The position numbers and the translations under genes were made by a program. From positions 442,001-506,000 of the forward strand of contig JAJJXM010000041.1 in NCBI GenBank assembly GCA_024516155.1: 64,000 nt of DNA. Direction: 5' to 3'. Origin of the DNA: Pyronema omphalodes. Lineage: Eukaryota > Ascomycota > Pezizomycetes > Pezizales > Pyronemataceae. The notes below the pieces were generated by a model that saw only the letters and a program-made list of their open reading frames with translations, was not told the DNA's origin and did no database searches. Below, in pieces: positions 10,573 to 22,000 of this stretch. Each line of letters begins with the position of its first letter. Position 1 is the first letter of the stretch.

Positions 10573-11381
10573 GGTTTTGGGTATTTGGAGGTGAAACGCG
10601 ACGGAGAGGAGCGCGTTAAGTAGGGTGTGACATCATGGGACGGAGGATGCGCTAGTTTCGCGGGAGCGTTTAGCGAGGCTAGGAAGCGGGATTGGGGTTA
10701 TTGATGCGAAGGAGAGGGATTTGGTTATCGGAGCTTCGATTATATAGCGGATTGAGGTGAGGAAGGTTGAATATATCAGATTGAAGATTTTGATGGCCAA
10801 TTCGAATTCCAATCATCGGTTATCACTATCTGTTTTTCTCATCAAAGTCCATATTTTTTTTTGAGTCACAGCTGTATGCAGTTGCTGCTCATTGGCTTTC
10901 TCCATGATAACTAAATGTCGATCAAAAACCGTGCACAGTGCACATCTTGAAGCTTGTGAAGCAAGAACGGCGATCTGTAACGGTCGAGGCTGCGAATGTA
11001 ATCGCTCATGACCCAATCTCCAACCCACGATTGCGTTGAATTACTTCAATTGTCCACGCCTTTCCCTAATCAAAAACAGTGCCACAAACAAGCCCAAACA
11101 CCCAATCCCTCAAACGCTCCCAGAAACACAGTTTTCACCAGGTTTGATCGGAAATCTCCATTGATTACGTAACCCCAGACCCCGCGTCTCAGCTTGTGAA
11201 ACCCAGCCTCGTCCGCTCCTGCAGATCACGAGTTCTTGGCTACATTAGCGATAATTTGTACCTGAGACCACTCGCGCTATCTAGCTTCAGCTCCGCTCGC
11301 TTCCCCTCCCCCTCCTTGCGTCCAGTCCTTCGTTCACCTCAACACCAACACCAACCTACGAAGAAGTCAAAAGTCGCAACA
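10573..11381. promoter_or_regulatory. divergent intergenic region between Ind1 and BSD gene
   Basis: About 0.8 kb between two divergent start codons, so it must contain both promoters. The part near 10590-10720 is CpG-rich; the part near 11040-11340 is pyrimidine-rich on the plus strand, as is common upstream of fungal start codons. No individual factor site is convincing. A frame without ATG (11196-11381) reads into the BSD gene and is probably 5' UTR. Confidence 0.5.
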
Positions 11382-12691
11382 ATGGATATCTACGACCACC
11401 AATACCAAGAATCAGTAACCCAGCAACAACCTGGCACATCCGACAACGGCGCCAGCTCCTCCCCCTCCTCTTCCTCCGCTGCAGCTGCAAACCCTCAGCA
11501 TAAAGAAACGCTCAACGAAGAGTTCCAGTCCGCTTACAAAGCAATCAGTAACTCCCCTTGGGGTGCGCGCTTCGGTGCCTTTGTCGGAAATGTCAGAAAA
11601 CAGGGAGAGAGCTACATCGAGGTAGCTAAGAAGGAATATCCAGCTGTTGCAGAGCAGGCACAGAAGGGAATTACGAATATCACCACCAATATCGTCAACA
11701 GAACCCGGGCTTTGAGTATTGGACAGAACCAGCCTAGAGATGCTGCGGCGGCGGGGGCACAGGATAAGGGAAAGGAAAAGGAAGAGTCTTTGTTGCAGAG
11801 ATTGAAGGTTACGGCGGAAAAGAAAATTGCGGAGATTGAAGAGGCGGAGAAAAGAGCGGATGCGTATTTGTTGAAGTTCGGAGAAAGCATTGGAGGATTT
11901 TTGAGGGATGCTGTTACTATTGCTCCCCCAAGTGAGAAAGACGGGGATGAAGTTGTGTTTGAAGCTAAGGGTGCGGAGGATCAGAAGAAACAGATTTTGT
12001 GAGCTACCCCGCCTCGAAAGTTCTGGTGGTACAACACTGACTGGATGAAATAGCACTACAAGACTCGATGCCCAGCTTCACTTGCTACATACCAACTTGG
12101 AGCTTTTCAAGACCGACTCAAAGACCGATAACTTTACTACCTTCAGCAAGGACTTTTCCGTCGACAAGGAGACCGAGCGTATTGCCGCCGACTTGGAACG
12201 TTACCCTGAGCTTAGATCTACCATGGAGAAACTTGTACCCGCTGAGGTTGAGTACAAGCCTTTCTGGATTCGCTACTACTTTTTGAGGAATGAGCTTGAC
12301 TTGGAGGAGAAGAAGAGAAAGGAGCTTTTGAAGGGTGCTATCAACGAGGAGGAGGACATTGGTTGGGACGAGGACGATTCTGAGGATGAGAATGGAGAGG
12401 ATGAGGAGAGTGAAGGGGAGGAAGAAAAGGCTCCCGAGCCAAAGAAGCCCGTTCCTAAGGCCTCTACAGACACCCTCCAGCCTAAACCTAATGTTTCGAC
12501 TTCCAACGACCGCTCATCACAACCCGATAGTGAAGCGAGCTACGACGTTGTCTCTGGAGCTGCCTCTAAGACCGGAAGCCCACCGCGAGGAAAGGTACAC
12601 TGATTATACCCAAAGTAATTAATAAAACAGAAGCTAACCTTGGTGATAGACCGTAGCCGATGACAGTGACGACGAGGTGGACTGGGAGTAA
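11382..12691 (+). CDS. BSD-domain protein (Dos2/BSDC1/SYAP1-like)
   Basis: Exons 11382-11998, 12054-12594 and 12650-12691 give 399 aa. Introns are 55 nt each: GTGAGC..CTGAC..ATAG and GTACAC..GCTAACC..GATAG. After a Gln/Ser/Ala-rich N-terminus comes a helical region (about 55-205) with WGARFGAFVGNVRKQGESY and a Lys/Glu-rich stretch. The join restores TRLDAQLHLLHTNLELF, which leads into the BSD domain (about 236-285) with the diagnostic adjacent Phe-Trp (F276-W277) of PFWIRYYFLR. An acidic tail follows, and the short last exon ends DDSDDEVDWE. BSD domains occur in TFIIH p62, synapse-associated SYAP1-like proteins and yeast Dos2; the layout here (helical N-terminus plus single BSD plus acidic tail) fits the SYAP1/BSDC1/Dos2 group, a cytosolic or membrane-linked family of unclear function. 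The ATG was chosen as first in frame after the pyrimidine-rich leader. Confidence 0.9.
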
Positions 12692-13176
12692 GCGTGCACA
12701 TAGTGCTGGGATTAGGGTAATTTGATGGGCGTTCTATTTTTCATTTTCTTACGTGTTATTGAGCTTTGATTATCTTTGTATGTACTTGATGGCACATGTT
12801 TACGAATTATATGCGATATCTTTATATATTTTTGGCTGAATTTCTCCCATCTCATGAGCTCTGAACCCATTAAGGCGAACCCACATCTTTTTCACTCGTC
12901 CCATCGAAAATTTACCGTAACATTTCGAGGAAATTTACATACAAATTACCTGTGTTTTATCATTTGTTTTGATCCAAATCGGGCATAAACCCACAAAATA
13001 AGCTTTTTGACAAGCTGTCACCAAGCGGCCAGACCACCCAGATTGGAACGCCTAGCAACGCGCAACGCTAAAAGCTACCAACCGTACCTCATCACCCTGC
13101 CCCGCGTTCGCCCCGCTGTCTCTCCTACGTACCCCACCATCCACCAACATTCACATTCACATCAACACCAATTGTA

Positions 13177-14949
13177 ATGAGTAATGTAAGCTTTTTTCCT
13201 CTCTTTTTCTCGCTGGGAAGATATATAAAACTAATACCAATACTCTTAATAGCCAGATCTCGACGACTTTGCGCAGACTCGTGCCGACGACCTCTTCGAG
13301 TCGGAGATTATTCCTGTCGCTGCTCCTCAGGAGGCTCCAAGGGAACCTAGAGCTTTTAGAAATAAACCTGTATGTATAAACTTTTCTATAGTTGCCGTAA
13401 TGATCTGGATACTTTCTCTATGCTTAATTTGGAACTTGCTGGGTCCTCTACGGTTTCTTTGAAGAGGTGTCCTCCTCTTCCGCTTCCGCTACATCTGTGC
13501 TCTTTCTCTTTATGATCAATTTTGATATCCTCAAATTCTTTCTCAAGCTCAAACTTCGATCAGATATCTAACGTGGATCTTTTAGAAGCCCCAACCTTCC
13601 CCCTCCGCCAATGCCACCACAGGTGCTCCCGGTGCTCCCTCCGACTCTTCCAATGCCGCACCAATAGACCGTCTCTCCTCAGGAGGCATTCGGAAACCTA
13701 AGCTCAGCGAAGAGGAAATGGCAGAAAAGATGGAGCGTATCAGAGCGAATAACGCAAGACTCACCGAGAGAGCACAGAAAGCTGCAGAAGACGAGAGTGC
13801 ATTTGAGGTTGCGGAACAGCAACGTAAGCAACAAGATTCCCAGAGACGTCTGGAGCAGAGAAGAAAACAGCAGCAGGAAGTTAGGGCGGTGAGAGAGTTA
13901 GAGTAAGTCTTCGCAATCTGCCCCATTGGATAGCCTGGATTTTGCTACGCTTGCAAACTTCACCATTGTGAAGCTGGCTAGGTTATTTTATACCGGTAAA
14001 GGAGGCTTGGAACAAAAGGAGGATACTGGGGAGGAATATGGCTGATATGGGAAACAGTGAGGAGCGTGAGAAGAACCGTCAACGCAAGCTTAAAGCCGTA
14101 CAAAACCGTGAATGGGATAGTACCAAAACCGAGGAGGACTATAATCCCCGTGGTTACAATCCTCGTTATCGTCGCGGAGCAAACGGCGGTGTTGTCCCTG
14201 ACCAAGCTCCTGATGCCAACACCTCCAAACCGGCCGATGCTGCCGATATGAACACTTCCAAATGGGCTGATCCCACTCCTTCTAGACCTAAAGGTAGAGG
14301 AGAGGGTAACTTGTGGGAGGCACCAACGGAGGAAGTAAATCGCAGAGCGAATGGAGAGGGGAGCAGGGACTTGGAATTGCAGAAGAATTACGAAGCTTCT
14401 GGATGGGGTGCGCCAGAAGATGATGTAAGGGGTGGCAGAGGAGGCTTCGATGATCGGAGAGAGGGACGTGGGGGCCGTGGAGGAAGGGGTGGACGGGGTC
14501 GTGGTGGCTTCGATGATCGGAGAGAAGGTGGAAGAGGCGGATTCAGGGGCGGAAGGGGAGGATATGATAATGGCCGTGGAAACTGGGGACAAGTTGACGA
14601 GAATAAAGGCGATTTTGGTGGTGAGGACCGGGATCATAGAGGTGGTCGGGGTAGAAGAGGAGGCTATGAAGGCGGCCGTGGCGGCCGGGGTGGACGAGAT
14701 GGCCAGGATGACCGGCCACCGAGAAACGACAAGCCTAAGCCGCAGCAGAAAGAGAAGAAACCAGCAGCTGTTATTGCGGATGAGTCTGCTTGGCCTGAGC
14801 TCCCTGGTGCTAAGAAGGTTGATATACCTATGGCATCACCTGGTATGGGATCGTGGGCAGAGCAGGTTCAGGCAGAGCTCAAGCCTGCTGCACCGAAGGA
14901 GGAGAAGAAGGCCGAACCTGTCGTGAAGGTTGAGGATGCTGCTGAATAG
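13177..14949 (+). CDS. RGG-rich coiled-coil protein, probably RNA-binding
   Basis: The best model has exons 13177-13185, 13253-13369, 13586-13902 and 14058-14949, giving 444 aa. Exon 1 codes only for Met-Ser-Asn. Introns are 67, 216 and 155 nt. The last is the least certain: GTAAGT at 13903 and GGCTGAT..AAACAG at 14057 join AVREL to DEEREKNRQRKL in frame as one charged helix. Alternative acceptors exist, such as 13973 or 14001. The N-terminus is PDLDDFAQTRADDLFESE. A Lys/Glu/Gln-rich helix follows (about 90-170), then the QNREWD motif and NPRGYNPRYRRG. An RGG/GGRGG-rich section (about 270-370) is followed by SAWPELPGAKK and an acidic/Lys-rich end. RGG repeats bind RNA and are arginine-methylated. 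Overall it recalls fungal Stm1/HABP4-like or CCDC9-like proteins, but I cannot fix the family. A ribosome or mRNP role is inference. Confidence 0.8.
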
Positions 14950-15462
14950 TCTTCTGTTGCGTGCCCTCAGTTTCTTGGTGTTGAGGCTATGGAAACGCCT
15001 GCGGTCCCTTTTAGTTGTATGGGATTACAGGAGGAGGTGGAGATAAAGACGGAGATAGATATGGTACAGAGTTTTATGAATGATATGGAAGTTGGATCGG
15101 AGCAGGCTGAGGTGGAGTTTCGGTTTGAAGATCGACCGATTATGAGAAGAATCAGAGCATTGGAAAGCAGCATGAGATCCCCAAGAAGACGGACAAACCG
15201 CATTATTACTTTCTTGCAAGAGCGTCATCGGAGGTTGGAGGCTGGAATTAGGAGAAGGCGATAATAGCTTGATTATTGGAAGTTTTGATTATTTGCTATG
15301 GAGGAATTTTGATGACATACTGTTATGACGTTTTTGTTTTGATCTAAGTACTCTAGAGATAAGAGAGTATAAGTAGAAAAGAAAAAAGTCGTAAAAGACA
15401 ATGCATTTTCAATCGCACGCATGCAAAAAAAGAGATATAATACAAGATAATTCCTGCAGCCA

Positions 15463-16638
15463 TTACCATCCACCACCACCACTTCCACGGTATCCTCCTC
15501 CTCCGCCTCCTCTTCGGTCGTAACCACCGCCACCTCTTCCGCCCCAGTCTCCGCCACCACCTCGGCCGCCTCTGTAGCCTCCTCCACCACGGCCACCTCT
15601 AAAGCCGCCACGACCTCCGTCACGGCCGCCGTAGCCTCCTTCGCCACGGAATCCTCCATCACCTCTGTAGCCTCCCCGATCATCGCCACCCCGTCCACCA
15701 TCGAAGTCCCTGGTAGGTCCTTGGAGTCCTCTAGGTCCAAGCTCCTCCTGTATTTTCTTCAAAGTAGCTCTCATTTGTGCGTATCCCAAGTGCATCTATC
15801 ACAATAGTATCAGCTCTTGTCCTTCTATCTTCCATTTCTCAACCCCTCTTAAATCTGCCCAAGAGCTCAAAAAGACATACCTTTCCGTAGAAGTGATCTG
15901 CCAATCTCCGATCATTATCCAGCCTACTTAAGTAGGCTCCACAAACATCACAAACCTGCAACTTCTGGTGGCCACTAGGACCAGCAGAATCCGACAGTGT
16001 TTTAAGTTCCCTCTCCTTCGCCTCCTTCTCAATCTTCGTCGTTCTAACCTTATGATATTCCTCCACAGCTCTAGCCACCTGTCCCTGTTCACCCAGCACC
16101 TCGACCTCCAACAAACCCGTCGAGATACTAGCATCCAAATCCCCAATAGCCTTCAGTAGCGCATTTGTCCTAGTGATTTCATCTGGAGTTTTATCCAGTC
16201 TTCTCTGAGCAGCATCGATACGTCTATTACACTCGTCGATATAACGGGTTAAATCATGAGCATAATCCCTTTCGTAGGCTGGTGCTTTTCCCCGCTCTTT
16301 ATCGTTGGTATATTCTTGCTTGTGGGATTCGAGATGAACTTTTTTGCATGGGCCGAGATCTTGTTTCGTGTTGGTGAAGAGATCGTGTGGACATGTACCC
16401 ACGAGAAATGATCGACAGACATTCGCATCGGTGTAATGACCTCCCGAAGAACTGGCGTTCGGCGTCCCCATTAACTGTTTTTGTGTTTGTTAGCTTCACG
16501 GGCTTTTTTTTTTATTTGCTAAAAAGCTGGGATGGAATTCGGCTTGCCTGCTCGAGCAGTCGACGCTGTTCTATGGAAAAGTTAGTATCATGGATGGAAT
16601 AACTTGGGGAAATTGATAGGAATCATACCGGCTGCCAT
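15463..16638 (-). CDS. LUC7: U1 snRNP splicing factor Luc7
   Basis: Minus-strand exons 16638-16629 (10 nt), 16570-16548 (23 nt), 16474-15881 and 15795-15463 give 319 aa. Intron 2 (16547-16475) begins GCAAGC and ends GCTAAC..AAACAG, so it is a GC-AG intron; the others are GT-AG (58 and 85 nt). Joining restores MAAEQRRLLEQLMG, the expected Luc7 N-terminal helix. The first zinc finger is CCCH (C31, C39, C54, H58). The second is C2H2 (C186, C189, H205, H211) with the family signature LADHFYGKMHLGY. Between them lies the long helical region with RYIDECNRRIDAAQRRL. The tail is an RGG/GGRGGGG stretch, replacing the RS-type tail of animal forms. Luc7 is a U1 snRNP component that stabilises the U1 snRNA-5' splice site duplex. 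The gene converges with the RGG gene upstream, with 513 nt between stop codons. Confidence 0.95.
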
Positions 16639-17904
16639 GGTTGCGGTTGGGCGGAATGAACGACGTGAATGGTGTTGAGCGAACCGTGAACGTGTCGTGA
16701 CTCGCGAGAAGCTACTAAGGTGAGGCGTGGTGGAAGACGCGAAAACCGGGTAACGGAGGACGAAAACGTGGAGCTTGAACGGGATGTTCCGTGAGAAGAA
16801 ATTGAAGAATTGGAACGTTGACAAGGTCATTATCTTTTAGATTTTAGTTAAAAGTGAAAATTGAACTTAAGCAGCTATGCAGCGAAATTTTCTTCGTCTT
16901 AAATGAAGAATGATGGTGCTGCAATCATGATCAGTCACTCGTGACGCGAAAATTATTCTAGCGTGATAACGTGGTAGCACTGGGTTACATTACCATTATG
17001 AAATGAAACCTTGGTATGTAGTGATATTTATCAACTGCAGCCTTAGTAATGTTATTTGGAGCAAGATTATAATAATAAAACGGCATCTAATGATTCACTT
17101 TAATCCTGAACCGAAACAGTGCCAATGAATCTCCCGTATTTCAGGCACGACATGTTAGATGATTCATATGCCATTACTCTCCATATATATGCAGAAAATA
17201 AGGTACAACAAATCAACAAACCTGATCAAATCCAGCCTGCTAGTTCTCTCCAAATACCACAAGAAGGAGAGAATAAACCAGTAATACGACAAAAAATAAC
17301 GGAAAATTTGATAGTGTCTAAATAGAAGATTGTGTTAGTAACTTTAAGAAGTTTGTACAGTATTCACAAGTAACAGAAATACACACGTCGAGTCGGCATT
17401 CGCGGCAAAAATGCGGCGGAGACAAGCTGTTGAGCGAGGGGTATGCTGCATAACTTTTTGCCGCTAGGGGTACATTTCCTGCTAATTTCAACTTTTAAGG
17501 GGCTTGTAGCTGGATATATCACTGAAAGAGCAAAAGTAATTATTAAAATCACACAATAGCAAAGTTACCCGGCATATTTATGAATATAACTTCTGTTTTA
17601 TGCACTTTCTTCGGGCCTCCATGTTGTGACCACCTCTAGCTGTGTATATACAAGATCAATCCAATAAAAACGTTCAATGTATAAGCAGTGGTATCTTATG
17701 CTCTCGACAAAACAAAAAAGGTTTCCACTCCCATTGTATAAAACAAGGGCATCGAAAGTATACTCAAGAACATAATAAAATAATAACCAAACAGGCCCTC
17801 ATTTTGTGTAAAAGCCATTGACAAAATACAACTTTAAGCAATAACGCCATATTCTGAGAGTCACCGACGCTAACAAAACTCCATATAATAAAGCAAACGC
17901 CCCA
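16639..17904. other. spacer with Luc7 promoter and a small hairpin
   Basis: The left part (16639-16900) is the upstream region of Luc7. Short frames (up to 68 aa) show no recognisable domain. A perfect 10-bp inverted pair GCGGCAAAAA / TTTTTGCCGC (17402-17411 and 17455-17464) encloses GAGCGAGGGGTATGCTGCAT, which resembles part of the terminal repeat of the element at 57641-58201. It may be a relic fragment. The right part is AT-rich 3' flank of the next gene. Confidence 0.4.
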
Positions 17905-19095
17905 TTATGGCTTCTGCAGAAGAATTGACTTTATGGCATTCTTCTCGCCCAAGACTAAAAAATGTGCAATCATCCTTAAGACTTCAAACTCTCGTCTGGC
18001 AAAACGAGTAATGCGTGTAATTTCAAATCTGAGGGGGTTATTAATTATAGCTAGTCGCAAGAGTTCTTGTTTATCTTTATAACGCCCCGATATTTGCCCT
18101 CCCGCATACATACGATTGATCACGTTCAGGACGGAGTTCCACTTGGCTTCCACATCCTCTGGGATACTGGTTACCATCTGATCTGTTGCTGGAGCATCCG
18201 AGCTTCTCTCGAAAGATTCTCGCATCAGGAAATGAATCTGTATTCTTAGATTTTTGAGTTTCTCATAAGTCGTTTTGTCATAGTTGGAGTTGAGTTTGAC
18301 TGGGTTACGTTTCGCAATCCACCTGTCAATACGGTCGAACGGTTCGGCCATCGCCTTTTCAACGCGTATGTAACGTTTGACGATAAACTTTATGCTCGGT
18401 TTTCTGTTCGGATAAGCCATCCAGCATTCGATGAAAGATGGGTAGGAGTTCTGGGCAGCTTTTTCGAGTGGTCGGAACAATAAACGTTGCTTGCGAACGT
18501 AGGCTGTAGGATCGAATGGGTATTTTTTGTAGTTATCGCTTTTCAACTTCTTTTGAAGCAATTGATCTTCAAACAACTCATCTTCAGAGTTTTTCTCATC
18601 GTCGGCTTCGTACCCTTTGCTCTCAATTTCATCGCTAGATTCACATTTTTCTGTGCTCGCAAAATTGATGCCTTTTCCTACACATAATCCATGGTTTTTG
18701 TGTGTATCGCTTCCTTCATCGGTGGGATTCCAATCCTGGTCTGAGCTGGGTCCCAAAGATCCTCCCATCTCCCGCTCGCTAATTCTCTCCTCTTTATCTT
18801 TCGTATTTTTTCTCCTTTTCGTGATGTTCTTATTTGATTGTATATCATCATTTTCTCTTTTTCTCCCGTTGTCCTTATTTCCGAGGTTTCGGTGCGCCTG
18901 GTCAACACAGATCCCAGTGAATTGCTCTTCTAACCAATGATTGACCTTAGCGAGACGGAAATGAAGTGTCGGGCCCTTATGAATTTTCTTTTTATGCCAA
19001 CTGTGCGGTCCATTTTCTCTGTCTTTATATAGAGCACTAAATCTCTCCATCAACTCCTCAACCTTCATCCGCTTCTGGCGCTTTCGAGAAAACAT
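17905..19095 (-). CDS. unrecognised basic protein, probably nuclear
   Basis: A single open frame of 396 aa begins at ATG 19095. I do not recognise the family. The N-terminus is strongly basic (RKRQKRMK at 4-11), and two more Lys/Arg clusters (KKKIHK, KRRKN) could be nuclear localisation signals. Residues about 70-200 are charged and low in complexity, with acidic patches (ESSDEIES, DDEKNSEDE). The C-terminal part (about 205-396) is more ordered, rich in aromatic and basic residues (FIECWMAYPNRKP, FIVKRYIRVEKAM, RITRFARREFEVLRMIAHFL), and predicted mostly helical. The length and lack of stops against an AT-rich background support a real gene. It could be a lineage-specific chromatin or RNA protein or the host-adapted remnant of a mobile gene. 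It lies at the edge of the gene-poor region. Confidence 0.7.
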   Translation of the reverse strand: MFSRKRQKRMKVEELMERFSALYKDRENGPHSWHKKKIHKGPTLHFRLAKVNHWLEEQFTGICVDQAHRNLGNKDNGRKRENDDIQSNKNITKRRKNTKDKEERISEREMGGSLGPSSDQDWNPTDEGSDTHKNHGLCVGKGINFASTEKCESSDEIESKGYEADDEKNSEDELFEDQLLQKKLKSDNYKKYPFDPTAYVRKQRLLFRPLEKAAQNSYPSFIECWMAYPNRKPSIKFIVKRYIRVEKAMAEPFDRIDRWIAKRNPVKLNSNYDKTTYEKLKNLRIQIHFLMRESFERSSDAPATDQMVTSIPEDVEAKWNSVLNVINRMYAGGQISGRYKDKQELLRLAIINNPLRFEITRITRFARREFEVLRMIAHFLVLGEKNAIKSILLQKP

Positions 19096-22000
19096 GATTT
19101 AGTCGAAACTTGCTGTTTGTACTTTATTGCACTTAAATCAGCGATTATGAACGATTCAATCGAATAATGACTGGGATTCTAGGATTACGTTGATATCCGG
19201 GACCAACCTTATTTTGAACCAAGTAGTTCAAGACGAGAATCTCACGAAAGATTGATGTTTCCTGCTAGATATGTGTCTCGCTAGGGGTAGATAAAGCGTT
19301 TTTGAATCCGAGAAGGCCTTGAAGGTATCGATATTGCTGCTAGAGGAATAATGTACTAGAAGCTGTCAGTATGTAAATCGGAATTCGATGAGCGTCACAC
19401 AACTATATATTTATTTAGAGATAACGAGACCAACTATAAAGCCAATATCTCTGTTGCTTGACGAACGCGTTCGGTTGGCGCAATTTCTGCAATAGAGGCG
19501 AACAGGTTTTGAGGGAAATAGTTAATAAGCTTTCGAGGTGGAAGTGATAACGAGTCTGGCGGTTGGTGGTTAGTGAGAGTTGATGATGATATTCTGGGGT
19601 GAAGGCTTCTCCGTCACGACTCACTATGCCCTCTAAGCTTGATAGACGAGGGGTAGCAGTCGCCATCGGGGGTTACGCCACTTGCACCAAGTGTCCGTCA
19701 CCAGATACCCAAGAACAAGCTAATATTCTTGATAAAACCACAACGGATTTCCAACTTTCTCCAAAGGAATACCATGTACAAGACAGAGAAAACAAACCAA
19801 AATCAAATTTGAAGACAGACACCTGTCACTGTGCAAAATAAGACTCTATCCAATAGGCTAAACAATCAAGGGTCGTATTTTCTGTCTGTTTTGCATGAAA
19901 TGCGGAACGAGATTGGAGCAAAGGTAAAATCTGTGAAGTAAGATTGCTCTGAAGAGTGAGACGTGCAAGTAGAGGATCGATGGAGTCGAAGGATTTGTTG
20001 ATAGACTAACTAGTAAAAAGCGAATAGAAATGGGCTAAACACTTCCAGGTGGAGCATCATTCCACAGAGTCAGGCATGTTACCAGTGAGGAGCCCAAAAT
20101 CACTGCTCAACATACTGCTCTTGTCTCTACATTTCGAATGTACCCGATATCCTCCATTTACTTGGGTAATACATGCTCGGCTATCGTATTTGTCTAGTTC
20201 TATCCGTAAATATCCTGGGAAAGGTTGGATTCATTTTCAGTAGCAGAGTAGAAGGCAGAATTGGTTGATTTCACATATCATAGGCAACTTCTGGCTAAAG
20301 GTCCGTTACCCTCACATATTCCACCAATACTAGCCCCATCACATCCGAGCATGTATGATATGCCAGCAGATGGTTTATTTCAGAGAAAACAGACCTGTAT
20401 AGATACTATGATAATTACCTTATTTTTGCCTGCAAAATCTAACGGATGACAACTTCCTTATCAAAGCAAGACAAGTGAAACATGAGACTATAATCCCAAA
20501 ATCCCGAGTGATACTACAAGTATGTAATTAAACCCCATTTATAGAAGTTGATGCCAGTTCCCATAATCCCTGATTTATGTTTTCTCCATCTACTATATTA
20601 TTTCTTAGCAAAGGTTATAAGGTGCAACCCACTTTGACCAATCAGGATATCCCAGCGACAGCGCTCACCGCGCGCTTCAGCTACGCGTGGCCACCTTCTC
20701 TTCCACAGGATTCTCCATGCAAACACACATAACGCACAGACCTATGAATGCATTTAGCTATTCCATGCGATATGTTTCGATTCTGCTTCCTCAGTCACGC
20801 AGATGAGTTCCGTTAATCAGTTAGGACTCTAAATCTCAAACATCTATTGTCCTTGAAGTTTGTTTTTCCTCTACGTTTCGGATGAACTGAAATACGATGT
20901 TCAAGTAGATTCGTAAAGTTCAAATGTTAAAAGATTATGCTACTGATTGGGGATATTCGTGACGGGTTTTTGGGTGTCAGCTGCGGCCTGCGTGGGGATT
21001 TTCTTTTCCTCTGCGATGAAGTGGCGAAGTAATAACAGGAACGCTATGTGCTTATGATGACGCGGAGGGGGCTGAACCGGTATTTCGGGAGTTAGACGGG
21101 CGGGATATTTTACCTGCAACGCCTATCATATCCGTCGGACTGCCGAGTCACGAGTGATTGGATATGTCTCGGATTGCCGCTGAAATGGCTGGCTCGGCAA
21201 GTAGACAAGTACACATGACGGTCTTTGGTGGAGACAGAATTGGCACATGACACCTTAGGCGGCGCTCTCAGCCCCGAAAACTTGGGTCCCGAAAGCTTAA
21301 ATGACCTTGCACCCGCCAGTGAGTCACGACACCGAAACTATCTGAAACAGAGACGGTTATGCAGCGGTAGCATATCATGATCCAGGCGGGGTTTTATGCG
21401 GTGTCGGGAACCCGTGATACCTTGTCCCAGAACTTGGCTTGAAAGGTTGAACCAAAGGGACAACGCTTAGACTGCCGTTTTACATAGGACCCCTATTTCT
21501 GAATTGGGCTAGCAAAATTGATGGTTCCAGATCTAGGGTTTTGGGAATGTTTTGTTTTGCGACGACGGAATCTTAGCAAGTATAATTGGTGGCCGTGATA
21601 CAAGCCGTGCTATTACGGGCACGAATAATGTGGTCTAAATCTCCCAGTGACTTTGTAGAGGTCCAAGCAATTGTCAGGAGATTACATAATAGATTTTCCG
21701 GAACGGTATTATGGGGCAGCGCTTCTGGTATACGAAAGGATTGCCGCTATTCCCAGGATTGGAAACCCTAGCCCAAGCCATAATTACGGCGGTGGAGTTT
21801 GACGCAGCCTATACGCTGGCGTCTGTTTCAACGGCGTTTACGTCCTAATTGTGTTAAATAAAGATGGCGTCCGGTGTAAACTAAATTTATGCCTGTGTAT
21901 CATCAGAATACGAAATATGTTTCCTTTTCAGGCACTGAAGATACTGGTATTCCATCTATTGCGTACTTTTTGCCAATCATGTGACGTCCAAAAACCGTTG

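Noticed and set aside
14989..15264. 91-aa plus frame after the RGG gene
   Set aside because: It lies in the likely 3' UTR between converging genes, in a different frame, with no clean splice to the RGG gene.
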